Source of the DNA: Sphingomonas sp.
GTDB lineage: Bacteria > Pseudomonadota > Alphaproteobacteria > Sphingomonadales > Sphingomonadaceae
Reading direction: 5' to 3'
Length of the DNA: 64,000 nt
Assembly (NCBI RefSeq): GCF_025353885.1
Contig: NZ_JANXNX010000013.1
Location: forward strand, 1-64,000
Shown here: positions 44,957 through 54,022 of the stretch, piece after piece
Layout: each line of letters opens with the position of its first letter
Position numbering within the stretch: the stretch's first letter is position 1
Notes under the pieces: model-generated
Told to the model about the DNA's origin: nothing
Databases searched by the model: none
What the model saw: the letters and a program-made list of their open reading frames with translations, nothing else
Translations under genes and position numbers: made by a program

Positions 44957-46024
44957 ATGCGTAAGCAGATCATCATAGCAGCATTGCTGGCAGCCGTGGC
45001 GATATCGCCCGCGCTGGCCCAAGAGGACCTTGCCCACCGGGAGGGACGCGGACAAGGCAACGGTGGCGGCAGTCACGGCAGCGGTTACCGGTGGGGCGGC
45101 GGCGATCGCAGTCAGCCGGCCCAGCAGGAGCGTCCCGCAGCACAACCACAGGCGCAGCAGCCGCAGCAGCAGCAGCAGCAACAGGCAGCCCCGCAGCGAG
45201 CCCCACAAGCTGAATTCCAGCGTCCACAGGGCGGACAGTTCCAGCCCGGCCAGCGACCGCAGGGTCAATACGGCGGTGGTCGTGCGCCGCGCGGCCAATA
45301 TGAGGGCGGTCGCCCGCCACGGGGTCCAGATGACGGCGGTCGCCCGTCGCAGGGCCAGTGGAACAATGGTCGTCCTACGCAAGGACAAATGGTTGGCGGT
45401 CGCCCGCCGCGATCCCAGTGGAACAACGGCATCCCTGCACAAGGACAGGTTCAGCAGCAGCCGCAGCGGACCGATGGCGTTCGCACCTGGCAGGGCAACC
45501 GCAACGACCCCCGCTTGCAGGATCGTGACCGTAATCACGATAGTGTCCGGGACAGTGTTCGCGATGGCCGCGACAATGATCGCGGCCGGGACTGGCGCGG
45601 CAATAACAACCGCGGCAACGACTGGCGCGCCAACAATAACGGCGGTCGCGACTGGCGCAATCATAACGACGGTGGTCGCGACTGGCATGACAATGGGGGG
45701 CGCGGCCAATCGTGGAACCGCGACTGGCGGCGAGACCAGCGTTATAACTGGCAAAGCTATCGGTCGTTAAACCGCAGCTTCTATCGCCTGCCGCGTTACC
45801 AGTCGCCCTATGGCTATCGCTATGGGTACCAGCGCTTCGGCATCGGAGTCTATCTCAACAGCCTGTTGTTCAGCCAGGACTATTGGATCGACAACCCGTA
45901 CGAGTATCGTTTGCCAGAGGCTTATCCGCCGTATCAATGGGTACGATATTATAACGACGCGCTGCTGGTCGACGAGGAATCCGGCTATGTCGTCGATACG
46001 ATCTACGATGTCTTCGTCCAGTAA
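44957..46024 (+). CDS. RcnB-family protein with long Gln/Pro/Gly/Arg/Asn low-complexity region
   Basis: A 355-residue exported protein. The signal peptide ends at ALAQ (about residue 22). Residues about 45-280 are low complexity: a CAG/CCG-type codon run giving poly-Gln (nt about 45148-45190), then repeats of the form GGRPPRG/NNGRPTQG, then GRDWRNNNGG repeats. The C-terminal ~75 residues are the RcnB-like part (YRLPRYQSPYGYRYGYQRF ... VRYYNDALLVDEESG). RcnB proteins are periplasmic and tied to nickel/cobalt homeostasis in E. coli. The ribosome site is CTGGAG, 8 nt upstream. Confidence 0.82.
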   Translation: MRKQIIIAALLAAVAISPALAQEDLAHREGRGQGNGGGSHGSGYRWGGGDRSQPAQQERPAAQPQAQQPQQQQQQQAAPQRAPQAEFQRPQGGQFQPGQRPQGQYGGGRAPRGQYEGGRPPRGPDDGGRPSQGQWNNGRPTQGQMVGGRPPRSQWNNGIPAQGQVQQQPQRTDGVRTWQGNRNDPRLQDRDRNHDSVRDSVRDGRDNDRGRDWRGNNNRGNDWRANNNGGRDWRNHNDGGRDWHDNGGRGQSWNRDWRRDQRYNWQSYRSLNRSFYRLPRYQSPYGYRYGYQRFGIGVYLNSLLFSQDYWIDNPYEYRLPEAYPPYQWVRYYNDALLVDEESGYVVDTIYDVFVQ

Positions 46025-46096
46025 AGGCGTTCTCTCGCATCAACTTTCCGGTCCGGGGTCTTGGCGGTTCCGGGCCGGTTTGTTAGCGCACGTGGC

Positions 46097-46747
46097 ATGG
46101 CCACAGACCGACTTGCCGACATCGGCCGCAACACCGCCGCGCGCCTGAATCGTAACCCTGCCGTCCAGATGGTCGCGGGACAGGGCATTGAGCTGTACGT
46201 CCACGAAAATTTCCTGACGCTGGAGGAATGTGGGGGCCTGGTCGCGATGATCGATGCTGACCGCAAGCCATCTGCACTGTTGTCGCAAACCGACGATGCC
46301 GAATTCCGGACCAGCGAAAGCTGCGACCTTGACCGCTGGAACCCGTTCGTCGAGATGATCGACCGCCGCATCTGCGCGCTGATGGGGATGAAACCCAAAC
46401 AGGGAGAGACGATGCAAGGCCAGCGTTATGACGTCGGCCAGCAATTCAAGGCGCATCACGACTATTTCCACGTTGGCGAGGATTATTGGATCGACCAGAA
46501 AAAGCGCGGCGGGCAAAGGTCGTGGACAGCGATGATCTATCTCGACGAACCCGAAAGCGGTGGCGAAACCTGGTTCAGCGCCGCCGGGCTGCGCGTCAGC
46601 CCGCGCACCGGTATGCTGCTGGCGTGGAACAACACCGACCGCCAGGGCGCGGTGAACGCGCAGGCGCTGCACGAAAGCCTGCCGGTCATGGCGGGCCTGA
46701 AGAACGTCGTCACGAAATGGTTCCGCGAGCGATATTGGGTGACATGA
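46097..46747 (+). CDS. 2OG-Fe(II) oxygenase, prolyl 4-hydroxylase alpha-subunit-like
   Basis: A cytoplasmic 2-oxoglutarate/Fe(II) dioxygenase of the P4Hc type, 216 residues. The iron facial triad is HHDYF (His-x-Asp) and a distal His in NAQALHESLPVMAG, with the 2OG-binding Lys in KNVVTKWFRERY. The start ATG 46097 (MATDRLADIGRN) is preferred; the longer frame begins in the previous intergenic gap. Its substrate is unknown; it lies between two RcnB-like genes, all on one strand. Confidence 0.92.
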   Translation: MATDRLADIGRNTAARLNRNPAVQMVAGQGIELYVHENFLTLEECGGLVAMIDADRKPSALLSQTDDAEFRTSESCDLDRWNPFVEMIDRRICALMGMKPKQGETMQGQRYDVGQQFKAHHDYFHVGEDYWIDQKKRGGQRSWTAMIYLDEPESGGETWFSAAGLRVSPRTGMLLAWNNTDRQGAVNAQALHESLPVMAGLKNVVTKWFRERYWVT

Positions 46748-46841
46748 CACCTTTCATTTAGCTGTCAGCAGCGTTCGAAGTTCGTTCATAGCAACTTTCC
46801 TAATTCCGCGGTCGTCACGGAACGACAGAGGAGAGTTTTCC

Positions 46842-47354
46842 ATGAAAAAGTTTATTGTTACTGCATTGATGGCCGCCACAATCCTGCCGTCAGCGGCGAT
46901 GGCCCAGAACGGCGAATTGCGTCGCGATCGTCAGGATGTTCGCCAGGAACGGCGCGATGTCGAACAAGCGCGGGAGTCGGGTGACCCACGCGAAGTCCAC
47001 CAGCAACGCCGCGAATTGCAAGGCGCGCGTCAGGAATTGCGCGACGACCGGCACGACGTTCGTCAGGATCGCCGCGAATGGCGTCGTGACGACTGGCGTT
47101 CGTATCGCAACACCAACCGCGATCTATATTCGCGGGGAAGCTGGAATTCGCCCAACCGCTATCGCGCTTTCAGCCCCGGGATCCGCATCACCTCGGGCTA
47201 TTATGCGCCCCGTAATTACATCAACGATTACGGTCGGTATCGCCTGACCCGCCCCGCCTATAATCAGCGCTGGGTGCGGAACTATAACGACGTCCTGCTG
47301 GTCAATATCCGCACCGGCCGCGTCATCGAAGTGCTTCGCAATTTCTACCTGTAA
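46842..47354 (+). CDS. RcnB-family small periplasmic protein
   Basis: A 170-residue exported protein. The signal peptide ends at AMAQ (about 22), followed by a highly charged coil of Arg/Asp/Gln (RRDRQDVRQERRDVEQAR..) and the RcnB-like tail VRNYNDVLLVNIRTGRVIEV, which aligns with VRYYNDALLVDEESGYVVDT of the longer RcnB-like protein upstream. The ribosome site GAGGAGAG lies 8 nt before the ATG. A strong terminator follows. The role in metal homeostasis is family-based only. Confidence 0.88.
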   Translation: MKKFIVTALMAATILPSAAMAQNGELRRDRQDVRQERRDVEQARESGDPREVHQQRRELQGARQELRDDRHDVRQDRREWRRDDWRSYRNTNRDLYSRGSWNSPNRYRAFSPGIRITSGYYAPRNYINDYGRYRLTRPAYNQRWVRNYNDVLLVNIRTGRVIEVLRNFYL

Positions 47355-47383
47355 CAGACAGCGCAGGTAGAATGCTAAGAGAG

Positions 47384-47418
47384 CGGCCCCGGGGACTTCA
47401 TGTCTCCGGGGCCGTTTT
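47384..47418 (+). terminator. Intrinsic terminator after the small RcnB gene
   Basis: A 13-bp stem (CGGCCCCGGGGAC / GTCTCCGGGGCCG, one G-T) with loop TTCAT is followed by TTTT. It lies 30 nt after the stop codon and fits a rho-independent terminator. Confidence 0.88.
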
Positions 47419-47512
47419 CGTGTCTTTCTGGGTCGCATAATCTGGCTATGCGGGAAGTGAGTAGAGCGATACCCTTGGCAAAACGACCGGAAGGGTTGTG
47501 GGGGATGACGAC

Positions 47513-48214
47513 ATGGCACGGTTCGGCTTGGCGCTTGTCGCGGCCCTGTCCCTTTCGGCGTGCAGCTTGGCATCGTCGCCGTCCGCGTCGGACTTCACAG
47601 AGCAAGCGGCTCAGGGACAGGATGGCAGGGTCCGCGTCGCAATCATTGGCAACAGCATCACGCTGCATGCTCCCAAGTCCGCGATTGGTTGGGCGCGGGC
47701 AAATGGTATGGCCGCGTCGGACCTGAAGCATGACTATGCGCATCTGCTGCTGCAAAAGATCGGGGCGTCGCCTGCCGAGTCCTACGTCCGCAATTTCTAC
47801 CCGTTCGAGACTGACGCGCACGGGGCGGCGCTCAATATCGCTTCGATTGCGCCCATTATGGCAGGCAGGCCGGATGTGACAGTGGTCCAGCTTGGCGATA
47901 ATATCAGTGTGCTGAACCCAGCGCAGCTTTATCGTTTCCGAGGCACGTTCGCGACCTTGCTGGATATGGTTAAGCAAAGCGGATCGTTCTATTGTCTGTC
48001 CACTTTCTGGCACCACGTCGCCACCGATTACGTCATCAAGTCTGAATGCGAGAAAGCAGGCGGGAAATACGTTTATATCGGTGACATTTACCCCGATCAG
48101 GTCGCGTCGGACACTGGTTCGCACTATGCCGACAAGGGTGTGGAAAAGCACCCGCATGATGTCGCCATGCAGCGGATTGCCTTTAGGCTGTGGAAGGCCG
48201 GGGCACGGATTTAG
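47513..48214 (+). CDS. SGNH/GDSL-like hydrolase lipoprotein
   Basis: A 233-residue lipoprotein (signal MARFGLALVAALSLSAC, lipobox LSAC). The mature domain has the SGNH block I as VAIIGNSIT, a block III-like QLGDNIS, and a late HPHDVAM that could provide the block V His. Substrate is unknown; it could be an acyl esterase of surface glycans. It is convergent with mutS. The ATG at 47513 is chosen because the signal peptide begins there; the longer GTG frame at 47498 adds five residues. Confidence 0.75.
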   Translation: MARFGLALVAALSLSACSLASSPSASDFTEQAAQGQDGRVRVAIIGNSITLHAPKSAIGWARANGMAASDLKHDYAHLLLQKIGASPAESYVRNFYPFETDAHGAALNIASIAPIMAGRPDVTVVQLGDNISVLNPAQLYRFRGTFATLLDMVKQSGSFYCLSTFWHHVATDYVIKSECEKAGGKYVYIGDIYPDQVASDTGSHYADKGVEKHPHDVAMQRIAFRLWKAGARI

Positions 48215-48274
48215 GCCGCGGCGGTTTACTATGGAAAGCTGGTGAGAGTTTTGGCACCGTATCTTTCGGACGCC

Positions 48275-48304
48275 CGTACAGGCCCCGGCCTGCGCCGAGG
48301 TGAC
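48275..48304. repeat. REP-like repeat copy between the SGNH gene and mutS
   Basis: A 30-nt sequence identical to 40582-40611 except for two bases (core AGGCCCCGGCCTGCGCCG). It contains GGCCCCGGCC, nearly palindromic. It again lies between two convergent genes. Confidence 0.75.
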
Positions 48305-48322
48305 TGAATTGGACGGTCCGTT

Positions 48323-48346
48323 CCCTCGCCCCTTCAGGGGAAAGGG
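48323..48346. terminator. Imperfect hairpin before the mutS 3' end
   Basis: CCCTCGCCCC and GGGGAAAGGG fold around TTCA with central mismatches. There is no T-run. It belongs to the same CCCTC/GAGGG-type palindrome class seen at 10666, 16353 and 51054. Confidence 0.4.
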
Positions 48347-48354
48347 CAAAAAGG

Positions 48355-50943
48355 TCAGCTTCCGTCGATCGCCTTTAGCCGGTAAAGCGCTTCGAGCGCC
48401 TCCCTGGGGTTGAGCGTATCGGGATGAATCTCTGAGAGCGTCTCGCGCAACGGGTCGGTCGGCGTTTCCTCCACCAGCGCTGCAAACAACGGCAGGTCGT
48501 CGAGCCCGGCGGCCAGTCCACCGGTCGCCGCACGCCCCGCCTCCAGCTTGGCCAGCACCGACTTCGCGCGCGACAGGACGGCGGCCGGCATGCCTGCCAG
48601 TCGCGCCACCGCGATGCCATAGCTGCGGTCGGCGGGACCGCTGGCGACTTCGTGGAGCAGCACCAGGTCGCCCTTGTATTCGCGCGCGCGAACATTGTGG
48701 AGCGACAGGCTTCCCAGCTTTTCGGCAAGCCGTGTCAATTCGTGATAATGCGTTGCGAACAGGCAGCGCGATCGGTTGACCTCATGCACCGCCTCTACCA
48801 CCGCCCAAGCAATCGCCAGACCGTCGTAGGTCGATGTCCCGCGCCCGACCTCGTCTAGGATGACGAACGACCGGTCGGTGGCTTGCGCCAGAATCGCGGC
48901 CGTCTCGACCATCTCGACCATGAAAGTCGAACGGCCACGCGCCAGATTATCCGACGCGCCGACGCGACTGAACAGGCGGTCGACCAGCCCGAGGATGGCG
49001 GTCGTTGCGGGCACGAAGCATCCGGCCTGGGCCATCACGGCGATCAGTGCATTCTGCCGCAGGAAGGTCGATTTGCCGCCCATATTGGGACCGGTGACGA
49101 GCCACAGCCGATCGCTGGCCGACAGGGCGCAATCGTTGGCGACAAAGCGCCCACCCGATCTGGCAACTGCGGCTTCGACGACCGGATGCCGGCCGCCGGT
49201 GATTTCGAAACAGGGATGCGCAACCAGCGTCGGACGACACCAATTCAGTTCCACGGCACATTCGGCATTGGCGGCGGCCACGTCCAGCCGGGCGAGCGCA
49301 TCGGCGGTGGCACTGATCGCCACGGCCGACGCCAGCGCGCGTGCGGTCAGCTCCTCGAAATGCGCAGCCTCGGCGGCAAGCGCATGGGCACCGGCCTGCG
49401 TGACTTTCAGGGCAATTTCATGTAATTCGGGCGCGTTGAACCGCACCACTCCGGCGAGCGTCTGGCGATGGGTAAAGCCCGAACCCACGACCATCAACGG
49501 ATCGGCGGAGCGGGCAGGCACTTCGATGTGATAGCCCAGCACGCCGTTGTGCCTGATCCTCAGCGTGGCAATGCCGGTGGCGCGCCTGAACCGCGCCTCC
49601 AGCGTGGCAATTTCGCGCCGTCCCATGCCGCCTGCATCGCGCAGTTCGTCCAGCCCGGCGTCATAGCCGGGTGCGATGTAATTGCCTTGGGCAGCATCGA
49701 TCGAGGGATTTTCGACGATCGCGCGCGTCAGTTCGTCGATCAGCGCACTATGTCCGGAAAGGCGCGGCAGCAGGTTGGCGAGCAGCGCCGGGGGCTGGTC
49801 GATCCGACACAGGCGTTCGCTCAACTCCCAGGCCTTTGCCAAGCCGTCGCGCAAATGGGCGAGGTCACGGGGACTGCCGCGCGCCGCCGACAGGCGGGCA
49901 AGGGGGCGCGCAAGGTCGGGCAGGCCGCGGAGTGTGGTCCGTAAACCCTCGCGCGCGCGCGCGTCGGCGGCCCAGTGCGAAACCAGATTCAGCCGGTCGT
50001 CGATGGCCGCGCGGTCCATCAACGGTGCGGACAGGTCGCTGCCGAGCAGCCGCGCCCCCGCCCCCGTCACCGTGCGGTCGATACAATCGAGCAAACTGCC
50101 CGCCCGGCCCGATGGTGTGGCTGTGAGTTCGAGGCTTTCGCGCGTGGCGGCGTCGATGGCGAGATGGTCGCCCGCCCCCCGCCGGACCGGGACAGCAAGG
50201 AACGGCAATGTCCCCTTTCCCGCATGATCGAGATAGGACAGCAGCCCGCCCGCTGCAGCCAGTTCGGCGCGCGAGAAATTGCCATAGCCGTCGAGCGTGG
50301 CGACACCGTGCAACTGTTTCAGCGCGGCTTCGCCTTTGGCACTGTCGAACGACGCGCGGGGGCGGGCGATGCCGACCAGCCCCGCGCCCTCCGGCACGAC
50401 TATCTCGGCTGCCCCCAGCCGCGCCAGTTCGGCGTCCAGCGCATCCGGGCTCACTTCCGACAGTTCCATGCGACCGGTCGAGATGTCGGCCGCGGCAATG
50501 GCGAGAATGCCGCCGACCTGCGCCACCGCGACCAGCCAGTTCGAGGATTTGGCGTCCAGCAAACTGTCTTCGGTCAGCGTGCCCGCCGTGACGACGCGAA
50601 CGATGGCGCGCGCGACCAGCGTCTTGCCGCCCCGCGCCTTTGCTGCCGCGGGAGATTCGACTTGTTCGGCGATAGCGACGCGGTGGCCGCCCCGGATCAG
50701 CCGCGCCAGATAGGCGTCGGCGGCATGGACGGGCACGCCGCACATCGGGATCTTGACGCCCTCATGTTCCCCGCGTGAGGTCAGCGCGATGTCCAGGCAG
50801 GCAGCGGCGGCGCGCGCATCGTCGAAAAACAGTTCGAAAAAGTCGCCCATCCGGTAAAACAGCAGGCAATCGGCTGCTTCGGCTTTCAGGCCCAGATATT
50901 GCGCCATCATCGGGGTGGGTTGTGATGCGGGTACGGTCGCCAT
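48355..50943 (-). CDS. mutS: DNA mismatch repair protein MutS
   Basis: MutS recognises mismatches and recruits MutL. The 862-residue protein starts MATVPASQPTPMMAQYLGLK, with the mismatch-binding Phe/Glu motif FYRMGDFFELFFDDA near residue 30, Walker A TGPNMGGKST, Walker B FVILDEVGRGTSTYDG, and the C-terminal HTH. The start at 50943 is chosen; the longer open frame crosses the divergent maeB promoter and is rejected. It is divergent from maeB and convergent with the SGNH gene. Confidence 0.97.
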   Translation of the reverse strand: MATVPASQPTPMMAQYLGLKAEAADCLLFYRMGDFFELFFDDARAAAACLDIALTSRGEHEGVKIPMCGVPVHAADAYLARLIRGGHRVAIAEQVESPAAAKARGGKTLVARAIVRVVTAGTLTEDSLLDAKSSNWLVAVAQVGGILAIAAADISTGRMELSEVSPDALDAELARLGAAEIVVPEGAGLVGIARPRASFDSAKGEAALKQLHGVATLDGYGNFSRAELAAAGGLLSYLDHAGKGTLPFLAVPVRRGAGDHLAIDAATRESLELTATPSGRAGSLLDCIDRTVTGAGARLLGSDLSAPLMDRAAIDDRLNLVSHWAADARAREGLRTTLRGLPDLARPLARLSAARGSPRDLAHLRDGLAKAWELSERLCRIDQPPALLANLLPRLSGHSALIDELTRAIVENPSIDAAQGNYIAPGYDAGLDELRDAGGMGRREIATLEARFRRATGIATLRIRHNGVLGYHIEVPARSADPLMVVGSGFTHRQTLAGVVRFNAPELHEIALKVTQAGAHALAAEAAHFEELTARALASAVAISATADALARLDVAAANAECAVELNWCRPTLVAHPCFEITGGRHPVVEAAVARSGGRFVANDCALSASDRLWLVTGPNMGGKSTFLRQNALIAVMAQAGCFVPATTAILGLVDRLFSRVGASDNLARGRSTFMVEMVETAAILAQATDRSFVILDEVGRGTSTYDGLAIAWAVVEAVHEVNRSRCLFATHYHELTRLAEKLGSLSLHNVRAREYKGDLVLLHEVASGPADRSYGIAVARLAGMPAAVLSRAKSVLAKLEAGRAATGGLAAGLDDLPLFAALVEETPTDPLRETLSEIHPDTLNPREALEALYRLKAIDGS

Positions 50944-51053
50944 TGTCCGCGCATCGATACACAGAGATTTCCGAACCGCGAAGGATGTTTCTTGGCAGCC
51001 CGTTCTCCGTGGTCGGGATGACCGGGCCCCAGCGAAACGGTTGGCTTGGCGGT

Positions 51054-51074
51054 CGCCCTCCCCTAGAGAGGGCG
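51054..51074. repeat. Small palindrome in the mutS-maeB gap
   Basis: CGCCCTC / GAGGGCG form a perfect 7-bp stem with loop CCCTAGA, 41 nt before the maeB ATG. It matches the class of CCCTC/GAGGG palindromes. It may affect maeB leader folding. Confidence 0.45.
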
Positions 51075-51115
51075 AAATCGTCGGTCGCATCCGAATCACA
51101 TTATTGGGGGAAGAT

Positions 51116-53380
51116 ATGTCCGAGGAATCCAACGTCCAGTTTTCGGACCGCGAAGCCCTGTTGTTCCATTCGGAAGGGCGGCCCGGCAAAATCGAGATCG
51201 TCGCGACCAAGCCGATGGCAACGCAGCGCGACCTGTCGCTGGCTTATTCCCCGGGCGTCGCGGTTCCGGTGCGCGCCATCGCCGCCGACCCGGCAACGGC
51301 ATACGACTATACCGCGAAGGGCAATCTGGTCGCCGTGATTTCCAACGGCACCGCAATCCTCGGCCTCGGCAACCTTGGCGCGCTGGCCTCCAAACCGGTC
51401 ATGGAGGGCAAGGCGGTCCTGTTCAAACGCTTTGCCGACGTCGATTCGATCGACATCGAACTTGATACCGAGGATCCGGAAGCGTTCATCAATGCGGTCG
51501 CGCTGATGGAGCCGACCTTCGGCGGGATCAACCTTGAAGATATCAAGGCACCCGAATGCTTCATCATCGAGCAGGCGCTGAAGGAGCGGATGAAGATTCC
51601 GGTCATGCACGACGACCAGCATGGCACCGCGATCATCAGCGCGGCCGGGCTGATCAACGCCGTGTTCCTGACCGGTCGTGAACTGAAGGACGTCAAGGTC
51701 GTCGTCAACGGTGCAGGCGCGGCGGCCATTGCCTGCACCGCGCTGATGAAGGCGATGGGCGTGCGGCCCGACAACGTCATCATGTGCGACCGCAGCGGCG
51801 TTATCTACCAGGGTCGTGAAAAGTCCATGGACCAGTGGAAGTCGGCACATGCGGCAAAGACCGACTGCCGGACGCTGGAGGAAGCGCTTGACGGCGCGGA
51901 CATTTTCCTGGGACTGTCGGCAGCGGGGGCGCTGACCCCGGCCTTCCTGAAGAAAATGGCCAAGAACCCGATCATCTTTGCGATGGCCAATCCCGACCCC
52001 GAAATAACGCCCCCCGATGCCAAGGCGGTGCGCCCCGACTGCATCATCGCGACCGGGCGTTCGGATTATCCGAACCAGGTCAATAACGTGCTGGGCTTTC
52101 CGTTCATCTTTCGCGGCGCGCTCGACGTGCGGGCGACTGCCATCAACGAGGAAATGAAGATCGCGGCGGCCTATGCCATCGCCGAACTGGCGCGCCAGCA
52201 GGTGCCCGAGGAAGTGGCGGCGGCCTATGGCGGGCGGACCTCCGCCTTTGGGCGCGACTATATCATCCCTGCCCCGTTCGATCCGCGTCTTATGGAAATC
52301 GTGTCGGCGGCGGTCGCGCAGGCGGCAATGGATTCCGGCGTCGCGACCCGGCCGATCCTCGACATGGATGAATATCGCCATTCGCTGCGCAGCCGATTGA
52401 ACCCGACCACATCGGTCCTCGGCCTCGCCTATGAGGGTGCGCGCGCGCACCCCAAGCGGGTGGTGTTTGCCGAAGGCGAAGAAGAAGTTGTTCTCCGCGC
52501 GGCAATCGCCTTTCGTGACGGCGGCTATGGCATTCCCGTGCTGGTCGGGCGCGACGACGTCCATGAGCGCCTGAGTGCGCTGGGCGTCGACAAGCCCGAG
52601 ACGTTCGAGGTTCATAACAGCCGCAACTCGCCACTCGTACCCGCGATGGTCGACAAGCTTTACGAGCGGTTGCAGCGGCGGGGCTATTTGCGGCGCGAGT
52701 GCGAGCGGCTGGTCAATCAGGATCGCAACATATTCGCCTCATTGTTATTGAAGATGGGTGAAGCCGATGCGCTGATCACCGGCGTCACGCGAACATATGC
52801 GCAGTCGATCCGCGACGTTCGCCGCGTGCTGGATCCAGCAGCGGGTCGCACACCCTTCGGTGTTCATGTCCTGGTTGGGCAAAGCCATACGGTGTTCATG
52901 GCGGATACGACGGTCAACGAACGGCCGACGTCGGAAGAACTCGCCGACATTGCAGAGGGCACAGCGGCGGTCGCGCGGGCGATGGGCCATGAACCCCGCG
53001 TCGCATTCTTGAGCTATTCGACGTTCGGCAATCCCCCGGGCAACTGGCTGGAACCATTGCGCGAGGCGGTCGCGATTCTGGAACGGCGCGGGGTCGGCTT
53101 CGAGTTCGAGGGGGAGATGTCACCCGACGTGGCGCTCAATCCCAAGGTGATGGCCAACTATCCGTTTAGCCGCCTGTCGGGTCCGGCGAACGTGTTGATC
53201 ATGCCAGGGCTGCAATCGGCCAATATCAGCGCAAAACTGTTGAGGGAACTGGGCGGCGACGCGGTCATCGGGCCGATGCTGATCGGGATGGAAAAGCCCG
53301 TCCAGATCGCGACGATGTCGTCGACGGCGAGCGAACTTGTAACGCTGGCGGTGCTGGCAGCCGGCGGGATCGCCCGTTAG
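51116..53380 (+). CDS. maeB: NADP-dependent malic enzyme fused to phosphotransacetylase-like domain
   Basis: A cytosolic 754-residue enzyme decarboxylating malate to pyruvate with NADP. The N-terminal malic-enzyme domain has LAYSPGVAVPV, the catalytic-region MHDDQHGTAIISAAGLINA and the Rossmann VVVNGAGAAAIACTAL. The C-terminal ~320 residues are the PTA-like regulatory domain (LILLKMGEADALITGVT-like region and ANISAKLLRELGGDAVIGPML), typical of MaeB. The ATG at 51116 follows GGGGGA; the longer frame upstream overlaps mutS. The stop abuts the convergent surf1 gene. Confidence 0.96.
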   Translation: MSEESNVQFSDREALLFHSEGRPGKIEIVATKPMATQRDLSLAYSPGVAVPVRAIAADPATAYDYTAKGNLVAVISNGTAILGLGNLGALASKPVMEGKAVLFKRFADVDSIDIELDTEDPEAFINAVALMEPTFGGINLEDIKAPECFIIEQALKERMKIPVMHDDQHGTAIISAAGLINAVFLTGRELKDVKVVVNGAGAAAIACTALMKAMGVRPDNVIMCDRSGVIYQGREKSMDQWKSAHAAKTDCRTLEEALDGADIFLGLSAAGALTPAFLKKMAKNPIIFAMANPDPEITPPDAKAVRPDCIIATGRSDYPNQVNNVLGFPFIFRGALDVRATAINEEMKIAAAYAIAELARQQVPEEVAAAYGGRTSAFGRDYIIPAPFDPRLMEIVSAAVAQAAMDSGVATRPILDMDEYRHSLRSRLNPTTSVLGLAYEGARAHPKRVVFAEGEEEVVLRAAIAFRDGGYGIPVLVGRDDVHERLSALGVDKPETFEVHNSRNSPLVPAMVDKLYERLQRRGYLRRECERLVNQDRNIFASLLLKMGEADALITGVTRTYAQSIRDVRRVLDPAAGRTPFGVHVLVGQSHTVFMADTTVNERPTSEELADIAEGTAAVARAMGHEPRVAFLSYSTFGNPPGNWLEPLREAVAILERRGVGFEFEGEMSPDVALNPKVMANYPFSRLSGPANVLIMPGLQSANISAKLLRELGGDAVIGPMLIGMEKPVQIATMSSTASELVTLAVLAAGGIAR

Positions 53381-54022
53381 TCAGGGTGAGGGCGGCGTGA
53401 CTGGAGGCGTCATCCTGCGCCGCAGGGCAATCCCATAAATCACCGCCGCAACGCCTGCGAACAGGAACCACTGCACCGCATAAGCAATGTGATTATTTGA
53501 AATTTCGTCGGTGCTGGGCGGCGCGCTGGCGGCAAGGCCGGGCGCGGGGCGGTCGGCGACCAACATCGGGCGCGGCGGGACGGGGTGGCCGAACAGCTTG
53601 CCGATCAGGCTGACATGTTGCGGCTCGGTCGTGATGATGCCGTCGACCAGGCCCCCCTGCCACGACGGTTTGAACTGCGGGTCCGCAGCGACCCCGGCAT
53701 CGACCAGTGCGCCCGGCCCCTCCGCCCCGGTCGAACAGGCGGCAATATGGCGGTAACCGGCCTGTCCGGATGGGGTGACCCCACCCTCGGTGCTCCAGCC
53801 GACGACGCGCAGGCAATTGACTTGCGACTTGCGAAACATGGCATCGTCGGGCACGGGCGCCAGTCGCGGAAAGGCCATTGGTGGCAGGCTGCGGTTGGCC
53901 GCATAGCGCGCGATCAGCGCTTCCTTCCACGTCGCTCGATGAAGCTGCCAGACGCCGAGCCCGATCATCGCTGCGACACAAAGAGCAACCAAGACCGTCG
54001 CAACGATGGGAATACGTTTCAT
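53381..54022 (-). CDS. SURF1-family cytochrome oxidase assembly protein
   Basis: An inner-membrane assembly factor for heme a3 insertion into cytochrome oxidase. There are two transmembrane helices, near the N-terminus (IVATVLVALCVAAMIGLGVWQLHR, with the family GxWQ block) and at the C-terminus (NNHIAYAVQWFLFAGVAAVIYG). Length is 213 residues. Start ATG 54022 overlaps the DUF983 stop (ATGA). Last gene of the cox operon. Confidence 0.93.
   Translation of the reverse strand: MKRIPIVATVLVALCVAAMIGLGVWQLHRATWKEALIARYAANRSLPPMAFPRLAPVPDDAMFRKSQVNCLRVVGWSTEGGVTPSGQAGYRHIAACSTGAEGPGALVDAGVAADPQFKPSWQGGLVDGIITTEPQHVSLIGKLFGHPVPPRPMLVADRPAPGLAASAPPSTDEISNNHIAYAVQWFLFAGVAAVIYGIALRRRMTPPVTPPSP

Noticed and set aside
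49941-49965. Alternating CG-rich run (Z-DNA-like) within mutS
   Set aside because: It is a coding run of Ala/Arg codons in a GC-rich genome; no reason to treat it as a separate feature.
50944-51210. 89-codon N-terminal extension of mutS
   Set aside because: It crosses the divergent maeB start and promoter region and contains a palindrome; MutS N-termini begin near MATVPASQPTPMMAQYLG.
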